A DNA stretch of 64,000 bases from Gadus chalcogrammus (lineage: Eukaryota; Chordata; Actinopteri; Gadiformes; Gadidae): the NCBI RefSeq assembly GCF_026213295.1, contig NC_079419.1:21703180-21767179 (forward strand), in the 5' to 3' direction. The notes beneath the pieces are model-generated. The model had not been told where the DNA came from. It saw only the letters and a program-made list of their open reading frames with translations, and searched no databases. This document shows, piece by piece, positions 32,043 to 45,505 of the stretch (positions are counted from its first letter, which is position 1; every line of letters starts with the position of its first letter). A program made the translations under genes and the position numbers.

Positions 32043-32582
32043 CTCTCAGCTTTTGAGAGAATGGTGGAGAATCACATCTTCTCCACCATTTCGCCAACTT
32101 TGCCTCGCTCTCCTCATGCCTCGCCTGCCCCCTGGCACTCTCCTCTTGGAAGGGGTGTCTGGGGTGGTGGAAGAGGTGCCTGGGGTGGAGGAGCATGAGG
32201 GAGAGGTGGGGGGGGCTGGTGGCAGTGGACTCAACGAAGTCCTGAAAGAAAACGAATAAGAAGGAATTAGGAATTATATGCCAGAACTGGTTGATATGGC
32301 CATATGTTATGTACAATATATAATAGCTATGTACACAATATAGTACCGCCAAAAAATACATTGATTAACCATGTAATATTACTAATATAATATAATATCT
32401 TAGTATAATAATACTTATAGAATATTACTAATATAATATATATATGAGTAGGTATATATTACTTATAGATTATTAATAATTAATAACTAATAATATTACT
32501 AATATTACTTTCTATATTAGCTAAGAGTTTATTGTTTACTGTTTACTGTTTTTTGTTTACTTTTTATGGTTAGTTAGTTAAG

Positions 32583-33058
32583 ATTAGATTAGATTAGAAA
32601 AACTTTATTTATCCCAAAATGGGCAATTTCGTTCACAGTTTCCCGTCTCACATAATAAATTACTTAATAAATACAATAAATAGCAATAGGAGATAGACAA
32701 AAAACATATATCAAAGGCAGTCCAACACACACATTTAACTCACAATTCATTTCAACCCGTCAGTAACAACCACCCTGCCCCCGGAAACACCCAGCAACAC
32801 TGGTGTGCTCTCCACCTACTCCTGACTTTTGTCATCATTTAGTAACCTGATGGTTGCAGGGATAAAAGAGTGGGAGTACCTCATTGTTCTTGTCCTGATT
32901 GAACAGTAGCGCCGCCCTGAAGGCATTAGTTTAAATTCTTTACTGAGGACATGGTCAGGCTGACTGATAATGCATTTAGCTTTCTGGACTGCTTGTTTGT
33001 TCCAGAATGAACTTATACTCTTGAGCTGGATGCCAGTGATCTTAGAGCAGATCTTCAC
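32583..33058 (-). pseudogene. LINE fragment: C-terminal end of reverse transcriptase ORF plus 3' UTR
   Basis: The minus strand from 33058 encodes a fragment with CSKITGIQLKSISSFWNKQAV and LMPSGRRYCSIRTRTMRYSHSFIPATIRLLN, the C-terminal end of fish non-LTR retrotransposon ORFs. A 3' UTR then ends near 32583 in ATAAAGTTTTT and TCTAA-type repeats (minus sense). It is 5' truncated, as usual for LINEs. Confidence 0.75.
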
Positions 33059-33184
33059 AATTAAGAGTTTATTGTTTATCTTATCTTATATTATAATTAT
33101 TGTTTACTGTTTACTTTTTATTTTACTTTTTATAGTTATCTTAGAGTGTATTGTTTATCTTATATTGTATATAATTTAATATTG

Positions 33185-33300
33185 TGTTGCGTTTCTTTCT
33201 GTAAGCTACTGGACAATCAATTTCCTTGAGGGAGTCATCCCAAAAGGATCAATAAAGCCTAATCTAATCTAATCTAATCTAATCTAATCTAATCTAATAT
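33185..33300 (+). repeat. LINE-type 3' tail with (TAATC)n
   Basis: GAGGGAGTCATCCCAAAAGGATCAATAAAGCC is followed by about nine TAATC units. It is a 3' end of the same kind as the neighbouring minus-strand LINE fragment, in opposite orientation. Confidence 0.65.
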
Positions 33301-33384
33301 AATATATTAGTATAGTAAAGCTTATTTTTAACCTGGAGTCACTAGAACATGGAAGATCTGGATATCATACGACATGATATCCAG

Positions 33385-33460
33385 CCCGGTCGTATGAGCC
33401 CGGTCTGCAGCCCCGTCTGCAGCCCGGTCTGCAGCCCGGTCGATGGCCGGGCTGCAGAGC
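33385..33460. repeat. GC-rich CCCGGTCTGCAG repeats
   Basis: Four near-identical 12-bp units with a PstI-like CTGCAG core, followed by an inverse GGGCTGCAG. Such palindromic units favour hairpins. Confidence 0.8.
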
Positions 33461-34617
33461 TCGTGATCTGGCATGCATCCCGGCCGAGAACCGGGGTCGG
33501 GCGGCCTGCGCAAGTCGGCCGGGGACTTTCGCGATCTTCCGCGAAAATCGGCCACAGACTTCCGAGAGTCCGCGGCCGGGCTTCGAAGCTCGCGGCCGGG
33601 CTGCAGAGTATAATTAATAAAATAATTACTAGTTAATTACAGAGAAAATACTAACATTTGTGTTTTTCCAATCCTGTCGCATCTTTGCGTCCTCCATCTT
33701 GTCTAGGATATTTCTTGATTTTCCGTTTTCTCGCAAGGTATTGTGGGAGCAAGTCAGAACTGAAGCGCTTTGAGGGTGCCCATCAAAAATCTCAATTTTG
33801 AGGGGATGTTAGCCCTCCCCCCTACCCCTTAAGCTACATTTAAACAGTATTGGGACGTGACTCCACGGCGCGTGAACGCGCAACAGCGAGGGCTAGGGTT
33901 GAGATTTTCTATGTAGCAAAGAAATGGGAAAGGGCCTAAGTCTCATGTTGTCAGGGGTCATGGCTTTAAAGTCTACAAGCAGATAGCCATAAGGCATGTC
34001 GGTAGCATCGTTAAAGGCTTCTAGAAAATATTTTGTCTTGCACGGAAACATCTGTTTGGCTATCAGCATAATCTGATATTTGTCACGGGGGTTCTTAAAC
34101 AAAACCATGTAATTGGTATTTAGACTAATTGTTTGGCTGGTTTTACCCTGCATGAATACATTCTGGACCAGATACATACAACTGAGATTACGGTGGTGTA
34201 CATATTTGGTAAAAACGTACTGAACCTCTAAATTATTGCATGCGTCGTTCATCAAGTCGTCAATAATGAGCAGATTTCTAGTATGGACTGGTAAGACTGC
34301 ATCATCGCATAGAGATTTGGGGATCCCTTCTATAAAGTGAATGTTCCTTATTTTAAGCAAAACATCATATAGGGGCTGCCAGCATGAATAAACATATACT
34401 TTCAATCTTTTCTGAGAATAACAATCCATATTTTCAATGACTGTTTTGACAAAGTAGGTTTTGCCGCTGTTTGATGGTCCCGGTACTACCATGCTGAACG
34501 GGTGCTAGGGTCAAACGTAGTGTGTACAACAGCCATCTCCGCGGTCTGTGTGCTTCCCCTCTGACGGACGGCTGCCTTGTGACCATAGAACCGTGAAACA
34601 TTTGACAGTTAACCTTC

Positions 34618-34623
34618 TTTATT
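34618..34623 (-). terminator. Poly(A) signal after the polymerase gene
   Basis: AATAAA on the minus strand, about 130 bases after the polymerase stop and upstream of the ATPase start. It suggests that the polymerase and ATPase can have separate transcripts. Confidence 0.5.
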
Positions 34624-36647
34624 AACACATGCATGATCCACAAAACATTTAGCATACGATATTCGTCATTCATCATTAATGCATGACGCATAAAAAGTAT
34701 ATACAGATACATTATGATACATATACATTTAACATGTGATTTGAATTTCTTTTATCACAATATGAATACCCCAAAATACATATGGTACAGAATGCGTTTG
34801 TTGTAAACCACCCTAAGCCGTTTAACCACAGTAGCGTTTTTATTTTTTGGCTGCTGGGTGACCACTTTAGCATTTGCTGCATTTAAAGTCACCCCTTTGC
34901 TTTTGACTACAGACTTATGGTGACGTGTGTGGTAAGCATAGCTTTTAGGACCTGTTGAGACATATTCGCTAATGTAATCCTCTTGCTCGGTACCATACAG
35001 GTCGCCATCATTTATCTCGTCGGTCAAGTCGCCCAGATAAGGGCCTAAAGGGGGTACCCAATCACCATCCTTAGAAACAAAAATGATGCTGTCTGTGTCA
35101 CAATAGAGGACACGCTCCTGTAGTTTGTCTAGAAGGTCATAGAGCATGAGCCTGGCATGGGCGGTAGTCACAGCCCCCACAATCACGTTAACATCCCGAG
35201 CCCTTTTGAGACGGGCATCTTTGTGTTTCCATTGTACAAGGGCCACATCATCAGAAACAAAGCAAAAGTGACTAATGTGATAGCTGTCGCTGAACATGAG
35301 CTGGGTGAACCTTTCAGTTTCAGAAATTAGCTCACAAGTGGGTAGGTCTGGGCGTAGCGAAAAGCGAACCCACAGGCTGTTTAGAATCAACTTGTTGCAT
35401 TTACGCATGGCTTTGTTAACGCACATGTTGTCGTGATCCAACTGTATGCCTTCCTTAGCCAGGTAGTTTTGCACATACAACTGCTGTTTCTCCTCAGTAT
35501 CCACTGTGCTGGGGTATCCTGAAGCCTCCTGTTTACGCTTGAGAAACGTTTTGACATACTCTTTAAACAGAGTCTTCGACCGCTTGTGGTAGTGCCATAC
35601 TTCATGCATCTGGATTATCACATAACCCTTTTCAACTGCTTTTTGTAACTCAAAAGTCACCCATGTACCTGTCAGAGCCCTTTCATCTTTGCTGGCATGA
35701 CATGCGTCTGTCTGATTGAGCTCAGTGGCACATGTACCACAGAGGGGGAACATCAGCTTCCCATGAAATCTGTAAGGGAGCACAGGATGGTTAAAACATC
35801 TGGGGGGCAACACAGTGCATTTGACGATGCCGAAATACCCATCCAAAGGACCAAAATTCCTGAAAATGATCTGGGGGTGCCCTACAGGATAAGGACAGCG
35901 AGCCTGTACTGTGGGGTAGAGAGAGGTAAAGTCGTAGTAGCGTATTTTCTCACTGGGCTCAGCCTTGTGGTACATTTTGATGGCATTGGTGCGGCCCCCA
36001 TAGAGAGAGTCGCGATGATCAATCCTAGGTTGTATCTTCAGAGTTGCCAAGAATGCCTGCACTGCAGCATTGGTCTTTTTCTGTCTGTGCCACTCACACT
36101 CCCACATGACCACAACTCTTAGACCATGATCTCTTTTGAGGGCCTTGACTTTGAGGTGAAACTGCATACACAATTCACCATAGGCCTTTTTGATGACAGG
36201 GTTCTGATGGCCTGCGTTATAGCAATGTTCACACCCATGATGAAAGCATCCTGCAAATTCATAGGCTGTGTTTATAGCTGGAGTATATCCATCTAGGAAG
36301 AATGGTCCATATTTAGCCTCCCCGTGGTTGAGAGTGTGCCGAATCTCTAGGTTATTGGAGTGGGATAGATATTCAAGCCACTGGATGGATGCACATGAGA
36401 ACGACTTTTGCTTTTTTTGATAGACCCCCTCGTAGGTCAATGCCAGGACGTCTTTTTGCAAGAACGACTTTTTGAAGGTGGCCATGCACGCCGAAGCCAG
36501 AGTGGCATAGGCGAAGGGGTCTATAGTGGCACACTCTATGAAATTCTCCCTGTAGATCCCACACGCCGTGTACAGGATCCTCACATCGTTGACGCAGTAA
36601 TTGCGCAGCTGTTTCTGAAGGTCAAATTTTTTGTGCCGTACAGATCT

Positions 36648-38164
36648 GGGGCCGTATTCACAAAGCATTTTATCTTACCGCTAGGAGTGCTCCTAACTCG
36701 CGCTAAAACATTTTACGTAGGAGTTTTTTCTTAAAAGTTATTCACAAAGCCGCTGAGACCTACTCTTACTAAGGATAAATCACAAAGAGTGAACTAAGAG
36801 TGACGCGCCGTTGCTATGGATTACGTCAATTCTCGTGCACGAGTTTAGAAGCGGTCAGTTCGGTGATTGGTTGTTCAGACGAGCCCACTGAATCACCGAA
36901 AAACAAGGAAATAGCCTAGGCTAGAAATGAATTCCTATTAAGTAGTTATAGTGCAGTTAGCAGAATACACGCATGATGACAATTTTGTGCAGACCACGAT
37001 AATGACGTTGTAGCCTGCACGTTCAAGAGAGAGAGAAAGCAAACAATAAAAATACGTAAAATCTAAAAGAAAATAAATGTTACGAACTACCTAAGTGTTG
37101 ACTGATTTGTGCCAAGGTGTTTACCTAAAATGTGTTTTCAAAGTGATCCCTAAATGCCTGTCCACTCGGTTCCACACGGCCAAATTCCTTGTAATGTTGA
37201 TCGCCATCATCATCATCATCATCATCATCATCGTTTGGCTGTGGAATGTTCCTCCGCTTGCAAAGGTTGTGTAGAATGGCACATACAGTGATTACTGTGC
37301 TTGCCCTCTCTGGGGTGAGGCGTATTTCGCCGTGGAGGATATGAAACCGACGTTTCATCTGCCCAATTCCTCTCTCCACAACATTTCGTGTATGTTTGTG
37401 TGCTCGCAAAGAGCCAATACGATGTGTTTTACTCATAGGACTAAGCGTAATCTGCGTAATCACTTACATGTTACACTTTAACTGTGCTCCCGGTTGTGGA
37501 TTAAGGTAGGGTGTCTAGAGCCACGTCTTGCATGGATAGTCACTGTCACCCAGCAAGTGACACCCAACTGGTACATCTCAAAAAGCTGCCTCAGACCGCT
37601 CACCATTAAAATGCGCGAATCATGGGTAGCTGAAGATCCAGGCCACTTTCCAACAACATCCAGTAGGCTATGTTAAAATTTGCATCAAAAACAACCTGCG
37701 TGTTGATGGAATGCACTTTCTTTCCCACTATTGACGAACACGTCCTCGTCTTTTGATGGCGCAATTATTTTTATTTTTTATAAGTTATATATATTTTTTT
37801 ATAACTTATAATTTTTATAACATTTTATTTCGGGACTAATCGGATTATTCCTGTTAGTCGGGGATGTTATTGCATCGCGCATTAACTCCACAATAAGTTG
37901 AATACCCTAACATTTCGTCTAGCAGGCATTTTAAGATTCTTTGTGAATAGGTCTTACTGAGTTAGGAGTCCTCTTGAGGACTTTTAAGCTCTCCTAGACT
38001 TAGGTGCTACTTTTAGTCCTAAAATACTTTGTGAATTGCTCTTAGTGAAAAAAGTTAGGAGTCCTAAATTTAAGAGTGACACGCCCATTATTTTTAGGAG
38101 TTACTCCTAAATTCGCCAGTTAGGACCTACTTCTAGCCCTAAGATCCTTTGTGAATACGGCCCC
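36648..38164 (-). mobile_element. PIF/Harbinger element in the polymerase gene
   Basis: Terminal repeats begin GGGGCCGTATTCACAAAG at both ends (inverted at 38147-38164). The subterminal AGGAGT/ACTCCT motifs recur, and an HARBI1-like transposase remnant lies on the minus strand. A clean 3-bp target duplication is not evident from the flanks, probably through mutation. It separates Exo II from Exo III of the viral polymerase. Confidence 0.85.
37125..37463 (-). pseudogene. HARBI1-like transposase C-terminal fragment
   Basis: The fragment contains NVVERGIGQMKRRFHILHGEI and ITVCAILHNLCKRRNIP, typical of the DDE domain end of Harbinger transposases, followed by an Asp run encoded by a (TCATCA) repeat. 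The catalytic upstream half is not recognisable between 37464 and 38100. Confidence 0.8.
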
Positions 38165-38878
38165 AGTACCATATAGCGAAATATGTCTTTTGATCGCTAG
38201 TCATGGAATCATAACCATATTATGAGATCTCAGGGTATGCACCGACATAAGACTCGTTGGCCCGTGTGTTAAATTTACCTTTCACCATATCGTCAAAATC
38301 CAACGCAACCGGTGCATTAGCCAATCGCATGGGCAAAAAGCTAAATGAGTCGACCCATCGCTGCTTGTAGGCCTCATCGCACATCAAAACGACTCTGCTG
38401 CCCTTCATGACTAAAAAGGGTTTAATACCCTGCTTGGTCATGTAATCCAGAACGAGATAGTTGTCAAAGCCCGATGCGTTGTGCGCAATGAACGTAGACA
38501 ACATATACTCCCCTGTTCTGTAGCGTCTCACAAACTTTTCCACACAATCTACACCGCTAGCATACCATTCCGTGCCTTCAGACGTCTTAGCAGCAACAAG
38601 TTTGCTTCGTGTCGGCCATTATGAACACGCGTTTCGAAATCATAATATATGTAATTATCAGATGAACCGCTATCATCATCATCGTCATCTGAAGGTGCGG
38701 CCGTCGTATAACGGTTACCCCGACCTTTGCGCTTGCCCTTGCGTTTGCGTTTCTTTAGGTGATCGTACGGCTGGATATAACATTCATGCATTCCGTCACT
38801 GAGTTTAGATTCCCCACAATGATGACACTTTGTCAAGCTGCATACATGACCATTATCATCATCCTCCTCCTTCCCCCT

Positions 38879-38900
38879 TCTTCTTCTTCTTCTTCTTCTC
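38879..38900. repeat. (TTC)n run in the polymerase coding region
   Basis: Six to seven TTC units, giving a lysine run on the minus strand. It is a likely site of the frame change that separates the zinc-ribbon-like part from the exonuclease part. Confidence 0.8.
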
Positions 38901-39214
38901 ATCCAACACCTTCTGCGGTATGATATACTGTCTACAACAACGATTGCAGTATTTGATCTTTTTACATGGTACCATTTTATGTACGGCAGAATGTTTCTTA
39001 TGTGTGGCGTAGCAGACCTGCGAGCGGCATATACGACTGCAGTCCTTGCACTTTATCGTACGACCTGCTAGTCTATCGCACACTGTCAGACACACATTGC
39101 AATGGACCGGGCATTTGTGGAATAGAATGCTCTCATACACACATATCGTGTACCAAAGAAAGCCGTCCGGTTCTCTATGCAGTGATAATGGTTATCATGT
39201 AGGTACAACCATAT

Positions 39215-40143
39215 TGTCGAGTCAAACTGTGGTTTTAATTTTACTTTGGGGTTTAAGAAAATACACTGAAAAAAAAGAAGAAATTAACGGACAAAAAATA
39301 GTGATTTAATTTTAAATTGGGAGCGGAAGGACTCACCAGCTCAACTAATGGTTGACGCAAAGTTCTAACCAACGCAAAAATAAGCTACGTCATACACGCG
39401 ACGCAGACACGAGCAGCAGGTGTTTTAATTGAGCTTCAAGGAGGCACGAGAGAGAACAAGAGAGCTGTTAGAAAACCACAGCAAATGCGTGTAATAAAAA
39501 CTCTTGTATTGTACATACTGAACATCTTTTAAATCTGGAGAGGCAGCCGGTAAGAGAATGTAGCCTACTTCCGATCTTTTCCATCAAAGTCTGCCGCTGC
39601 TCCGGTAACGTTGTTTGTGCTATTAATAGCTTCTAACCGCAGCATTCGTTGCAAGTGGGGATGCTAATGTTGTCTGCCTATACCGTGAACTGTAAACTAA
39701 GTTGTCACTTGTTAGAAATAAGGTGATGGTGAGGCTGCAGTAGCCATTTTTGTATATGTGATGGTTTATGCATTTAATACTTTATTATTGAATGTTCCAC
39801 AATTGAAAAATGTAATTTCTGCGTTGTTTGTGTACTTTTTAAGTTTAAAATTCCAGTATATTGGTTTATTGTTGTGTGTATTGCTGATATTCATGTGTGT
39901 TTTCTATGTTTCTGTTTATCTTTAAAGGTTTTTTACCTAAAGGTTAATGGCAAGAGAAAATAGCGAGCTACTGTTTAACTGAAAATAAAAAGGAAAGAAA
40001 AGTGAAAACGTAGCTACTGCCTGGGACTCAAGTCATTACATTTTGAGTAGAATCCAGTTTTCCCAAAACCTCCAATAGATGTCAGTTCCTCTTTCAAGTT
40101 GGGGAAAAAGTACAAAACAGCAAAAACCACGGACAACTTGACA
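39215..40143 (+). repeat. BEL/Pao 5' LTR
   Basis: 929 bp, TGTCGAG...CTTGACA. Compared with the 3' LTR it lacks a ~58-bp segment (after ATTCCAGTATATT) and the 169-bp insertion found there. Confidence 0.95.
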
Positions 40144-40259
40144 GTAAAAAACCGAGGAGTCCAGGAACTGGAACCAAGGAAAATCAAAGATGGATTAAAA
40201 TCCAAATAACAAACAAACTCTTATCTTGTCACCTACGCGTCACCTGCAACAGGGAAAAG

Positions 40260-41906
40260 ATGGCGGAGGAGCTGAAAATGGAGAGAACAGTGGCGAAGAG
40301 AGCACTTTCTCGTCTGGCCAACAGCTTGCAGAGGACCTACGAGGATCTCTCTGAGCAGGAGCTTGAAAATGGGTTTAATGCACTCTCTAAAGCTGCTGAA
40401 AAAGTCTTAGAGGTAAATGATGACTTGGAAGCCAAGCTCATTGCTGACAAAGAGGCGGAGCTGGGCGCTGAAGAAGAAGCAGTGTTAACAGAACAGCAAA
40501 AGGCCGACCTGACAAACACTGCCATTGAAAGTGCATCTAAATTGAAGGAAATCAAACATCTTGTCCAAAACGTGCTGTGGTCCAACTCTGGCGCCAATTA
40601 GGTTTTCACGTCACTGGAAGTCGCAGAGTCAGAGTGCAAGCGCACTGCTGCAGTAGACCGAAGTACGAAACAAGAGGCCTATGATTTCATGCTCAACCAC
40701 TTGCAAGACCTCACAAAGACGGCAAAAGGATTGCATGATCGCTGGAAGCGATGGATTCCATCAGATCAGAAAAGAGTCATCCAAGACCGACTTAGAGAGC
40801 TAGACCTCACAGTTCCTGTGCTTGTGTCTATGAAGGCTGAATTCATACAGGTAAAGCTGAAAGAAGAGGATAAAAGACAGACGTGGACTGCCCCCCTAAA
40901 TCCTACCATGCCCACAATCAGGTTAAAGCCAATAGCTCTCCCCAAGTTCTCTGGCGTTAAACGAGATTTCCATAGATGGAGGAAAGATTGGGAAGCGCTG
41001 CAAAGGCAAAGTGAACCCACAGGCTCAAGAGAGGTGAAGAAATTCCAGTTGCTGGACAGCCTGGATGAAAGAATCACCAGAGACCTCAGGCTCACCACCT
41101 ACAACACCGCAGAAGACGTTTTCCGTGTCCTTGGAAATCGCTATGGAAACCAAACCGCCATCGCCATTGTGGAAGAGTTGCAGAAAATGCCAGCTGTTAG
41201 GAGTCACCAACCACGAAAGATAGTGTAATTGATTCAAGCAGTTGAGAAGGCATTGCAGGATTTGAGTGACCTGGGAGACACAGGGGCAATCAAGAATCCG
41301 TTGGTCATAAAGTCCATCGAATGTAAGCTTCCTGAAAATCTGAAGAAGGAATGGCTTGTCTATGTGGCTGATAGTCAGAATGCTGTGTTCCCAGACAACA
41401 GATTTGACAGTCTGTTGGCATTCCTGAAAGAGCAAGAGTTCATTTACGAGCAACTGATGGATGAGGAACCAAGAAAAGAAGCAAGATCTGATTCAAGACA
41501 CGCCACAACAAGAGCCACAAAGTCTGATGGTGCCCAGGCAGGATGTGTCATCTGTGGTGATGAGAAGCACAGAGCAAAGCTGTATTTCTGCAAGCAATTT
41601 CGAGCCCTAAAGCCATCAGAGAGGAATGCTGCCGTAAAGGAGCTAGGGGCATGTGAGAGGTGCCTCGAAATCCATGATGACTTGGCTTTCTGCAAACCCA
41701 CCTTTCTCTGTAGGCATCCAGACTGCAAAGATGGTCGTGATCTTCACTACTACCTGTGTCCAAATGCTGATGAAAGAAGCAGTGCTGTCCAGAACAGGGG
41801 TAGACGCCATTCTGGGGAAGCAAAGGAAAAGTACACTGCTGACCAGGAGGACTTCATAAGAAAACTCTCCCCAGAGCTTGCAAAACAGTGTCGGGATGCC
41901 TTCTAG
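40260..41906 (+). pseudogene. gag: BEL/Pao gag region (two stops)
   Basis: Three stretches make up gag. The first (40260-40601) starts at an ATG with a helical Glu/Lys-rich protein. The second (from about 40689) contains IALPKFSGVKRDFHRWRKDW, typical of BEL-type gag (DUF1759), and ends at a TAA at 41226. The third (41229-41906) has FDSLLAFLKEQ and Cys/His clusters, CVICGDEKHRAKLYFC and CERCLEIHDDLAFC, corresponding to the nucleocapsid fingers. Gag would form the intracellular particle. The stops show that it is inactive. Confidence 0.8.
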
Positions 41907-41989
41907 AACGCCGCCTCAAAGACCCTCAGCACAGTCACCAAGCCATCAAGCCTTCTCATTGAAGGTGGTCTACAAGAGTTCCGGTCATA

Positions 41990-42745
41990 ATGATGCTCCT
42001 TGAAGTAACAGCCAATGCTGGACAGAAGATCGGGACCTTGATCGACCTGGCATCGGACACGAACTACATCACCCACAAAGCTGCAAGCAAGCTGAACCTC
42101 AGAAGCGAGGAAATCACCCTTGTTGTCCATGGGGTTGGGGGGATGAAGGCTCACGTGGAAACGAAGAGGTACCTGTTAAAGATCAGAGTAGAGACTCCCA
42201 GAGGAACCCTTCAATCCCACCAGTTGATTTGCTATGGACTGGACAACATTGCAGATGTCTACAAGGGTGTAACCGCGAGACAACTGCAAAAGTTCTTTCC
42301 TGACATCCCAGCCGATGACCTCACAAGACCCAAGGAGATAAGCTTGCTGATTAGTCACAGAGAGGGTAAGCTGGCACCTCAGCGAATTCGAGTTGTTGGA
42401 GACCTTGTGCTGTGGGACGGACCGTTGGGGAAGACCGTTGGAGGGACTCACCCAGACCTGTTTGAGAGCATCGCCGTGTCAGCCCACACATCCAACACTC
42501 ACTTCGCCAGGTCAATGAGGACCGCCGCCAGTAAATATGAGGAACTCCCCGCCAGGATCTTAAAGCAGCAGCAAACAAACAGTCTTATCTGCCACGACAT
42601 CCAGGAGTCAACCACCTTCACAACTGGGCAAGACTTCCTGGAATGGTGGAGATGGGACAGTATTGGCGCTGCCTGCGATCCAAGGTGTGGGGGCTGTCAA
42701 TGTAGAAACTGCCAGCCAGGTGGGAAAGAGATGACCCTTGCTTAG
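41990..42745 (+). pseudogene. pro: BEL/Pao aspartic protease region
   Basis: An open frame after gag in which GTLIDLASDTNYITHKAA corresponds to the retropepsin active site of this family (first Asp in LID, with ASD in place of the usual DSG/DTG). The frame ends in a TAG at 42743-42745, and the reverse transcriptase continues in the same frame about 20 bases later. A single stop therefore splits a protease-RT polyprotein. Confidence 0.75.
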
Positions 42746-42763
42746 GAACGGGAACTCGAGGTA

Positions 42764-43936
42764 GTGAGAAACGGACTCACGTACGTCGCAGGTGACTGCC
42801 ACAGCAAGGATCCGCATTGGCATGCCAAGTACCCCTGGATAGAAGACCCAGTTTCACTCCCGAACAACAGGGGAGCTGTTGAGGCCACTTTCCTCAGAAC
42901 AGAAAAACATCTTGCCAAAGAGCCCAAATGGAAAGCTGCCTATGCTGCCCAAGTCCATGACATGGTCGCTAGAGGTGCTGCAATGAAGCTCTCCAAAGAT
43001 ATGATTACCAACTGGACCGGGCCAGTATGGTATGTCAGCCACCTCATCGCTCCAAATCCACACTCGATCACGACACCAATGAGGCTCGTCTGGAACAGCA
43101 GCCAGAAATTCAGAGGTGTGAGCCTGAATGACATGCTGATGAAAGGTCCAGACGTCCTCAACCCGATCCGTGCAGTCCTCCTGAAGTTCAGAGGTGGGGT
43201 GTACGCTGCTTTGGGTGACATAAAAAAGATGTACAACTCTGTGTGGCTTGAGGATCGTGAGGTGCACCTCCACAGATTCCTGTGGCGAGACTCTGAGAAC
43301 GAGGAGCTGGGAGAGTATGCTGTCACTTGGGCGAACATTGGAGACAAGCCAGCAGGGTGTATCGCACAGCTTGCAATGCGAGAGACCTCCTACCTCCCTC
43401 AGTTCATGCACCTTGAGGAGGAGCGCCGGGTACTCCAGCAGGACAGCTATGTCGATGATGTCCTGACATCGCAAAATGACCTTGACCGCCTGAGAGCCAT
43501 CACTGCAAACGTCGAGAGCATCCTGAAGGCTGGAGGATTTCAGCTCAAGCCGTGGGTGTTCTCTGAGCAAAGTGGGAGGCAGGACGAGCCAGACAACAGC
43601 GCAAGAACCAAAGAGGGAACCTTGGTCCTCCCAAATCAAATGGGTGATGATGACCATAAGGCACTCGGCCTTGGCTACATTGTTGGGGAAGACAGGCTTC
43701 ATGTCATGACTTCCATACATTTCTCAAAGAGGAAGCAAAAGATGCGGCTTGGTCAGAACCTCCTGCAAGAACAGGTTAGGCCTCAGACTCCCAATCCCCT
43801 GACAAGAAGAGAGTTGCTCAGTCAGGTGGCTGGATTGTATGACCCAAGTGGCCTGGTGACGCCTGCAAAGCAGAAGGGAGCTATCCTGGTGCGCCAAGCA
43901 TTCCAAGAGGCAAAAAAACAAAAGTTGCCCAGCTAA
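42764..43936 (+). pseudogene. pol: BEL/Pao reverse transcriptase
   Basis: 390 codons. RT fingers/palm landmarks include VWYVSHLIAPNPHSITTPMR, the first catalytic Asp in YAALGDIKKMYNSV, and the active-site YVDD in DSYVDDVLTSQNDLDRL. The thumb/connection contains LGLGYIVGEDRLHV and RRELLSQVAGLYDPSGLVTP, characteristic of BEL/Pao. It stops at 43936 because of a frameshift before the RNase H part. Confidence 0.88.
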
Positions 43937-45426
43937 AGACACATGGGACACAGCGCTCTCAGAGGGCCTAAGGGAAGATGCAATTGAGCTTTTTGAACAA
44001 TATGTCCAGCTCGGCAAGGTCAAATTCACCAGGGCTCTAACTCCTTCATGCCATACCGGTAAGCCGTGGGCAGTTACATTCTCAGATGGGAGCGAGCATG
44101 CCTACGGAGCAGTGATGTATCTGAGGTGGAGCTCTGATCAAGGCCCCATCATCAAGCTGGTGGAGTCTAAAGCCAAACTAACCCCTTAGGATCAGAAGGG
44201 CGATGCTGTGAAATCAGAGGTATGTGGAGCAGTGTTTGCGTCCCGCCTGAAGAGGTACTTTGAAAAGCACAGCCAAATCAAAGTTGAGAAGTGGTTCCAT
44301 CTTGTCAACAGCCAGACCGTTCTTGGCGCAATCCGAAGAGAGAGCTATGGCTATCAAACTTTCTTTGCAAATCGGATAGGAGAAATCCAAAGCAACTCAC
44401 AAGTCCAGGACTGGTGGTGGATCCCTGGTCCGCAGAACATTGCAGATCTAATCAAGAAAGGAAGCGGCCCCAAACAACTTGAGGAAGACTCAGAGTGGCA
44501 GAATGGTCCAGAGTTCCTGAGCCTTCCTGTGTGTGAGTGGCCGATCAAATCTGCAAAAGAAATTGCTACTGCTGCCAGAGAGAGCATCAACAAACTGCAA
44601 AAGAAAGCCTTTGTCGCTGCTCTGACGAGGGCCCAGGCAATGGGACCAGGACGGAAAGGGGACCATGTCCAAGTAGATCAACAGAGACCACCCGCAGGGT
44701 CACCAATCCAAAGCCTTGTGGACATCAAACGGTTCAGCAGCCTTACCAGACTTGTTAAGACCATTGCTTGGATCTGGAGGGCAGCTAGAAGGTTCCTTGG
44801 ACCAAACCGGATCCCGAATAGACCAAAGTGGGAGGCAGTCCATTTAACCGGAGTCGTCTCTGTCCAAGAAAGGAAGGATGTGCTGCGAGACCTTTTCCTT
44901 GCTGCACAAGAGGGCGCAAATTTCCCAAGCACTACCCCTAGATTGTATTCAGTATATAACACCGAATTCCCTTTTGCTTGGACGAGCTTCTCAAAGTGGA
45001 GACGTCAAGACCTTTGACTTTACTAGCTACCCTTACAAAAGGCTCAGAGCGATGCAATCTGAAGTGACCAAGTTCTGGAAGAGCTGGAGTCAGCTGGCTG
45101 GTCCCAACCTTTTCGTGAGAAGCAAGTGGCACATCACAGAGAGAAATGTCGCTGTTGGGGACATCGTCTGGCTGTGTGACCAAAACGAAATGAGGGGACA
45201 GTTCAAGCTTGGCAGAGTCATCAGCACAAATCCAGACGGCAAAGGCATTGTGAGGGATGTGAATGTCAGGGTCTTCCCAAGCTACAGTGTTCCTGTGATT
45301 AGACCTGGAAGCGTGAAGAAACCAAAAACTGATGGGCCAAACTTGAAGGTCCAAGCTACTATCCTTCACAGAGATGTCCGGCGACTGGTCGTTCTGTTGC
45401 CTGTTGAAGAACAAGTGACTCACTGA
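43937..45426 (+). pseudogene. pol: BEL/Pao RNase H and integrase C-terminus; integrase core deleted
   Basis: In a shifted frame, RNase H-type sequence follows (WAVTFSDGSEHAYGAVMYLRW). A TAG near 44188 interrupts it, and then comes QDWWWIPGPQNIADLIKKG. From 44208 to about 44930 the pre-integrase region is readable. It then passes directly, with a frame change, into the extreme C-terminal domain (44930-45426: ITPNSLLLGRAS, NVAVGDIVWLCDQNEMRGQF; DUF5641-like). The zinc-binding and DDE catalytic segments expected between them are absent, so an internal deletion removed the integrase core. Confidence 0.85.
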
Positions 45427-45505
45427 CGGTAGATCTCTTTAAATTGAGTTTGACTTTGAGTTGGCGACCTTCCCAGTATGTCTACCGGAAAGATCGAGTG
45501 GGAGG

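Noticed and set aside
33328..33636. Open frames in the GC-rich block
   Set aside because: They follow from CCCGGTCTGCAG repeats in both strands and show no domain.
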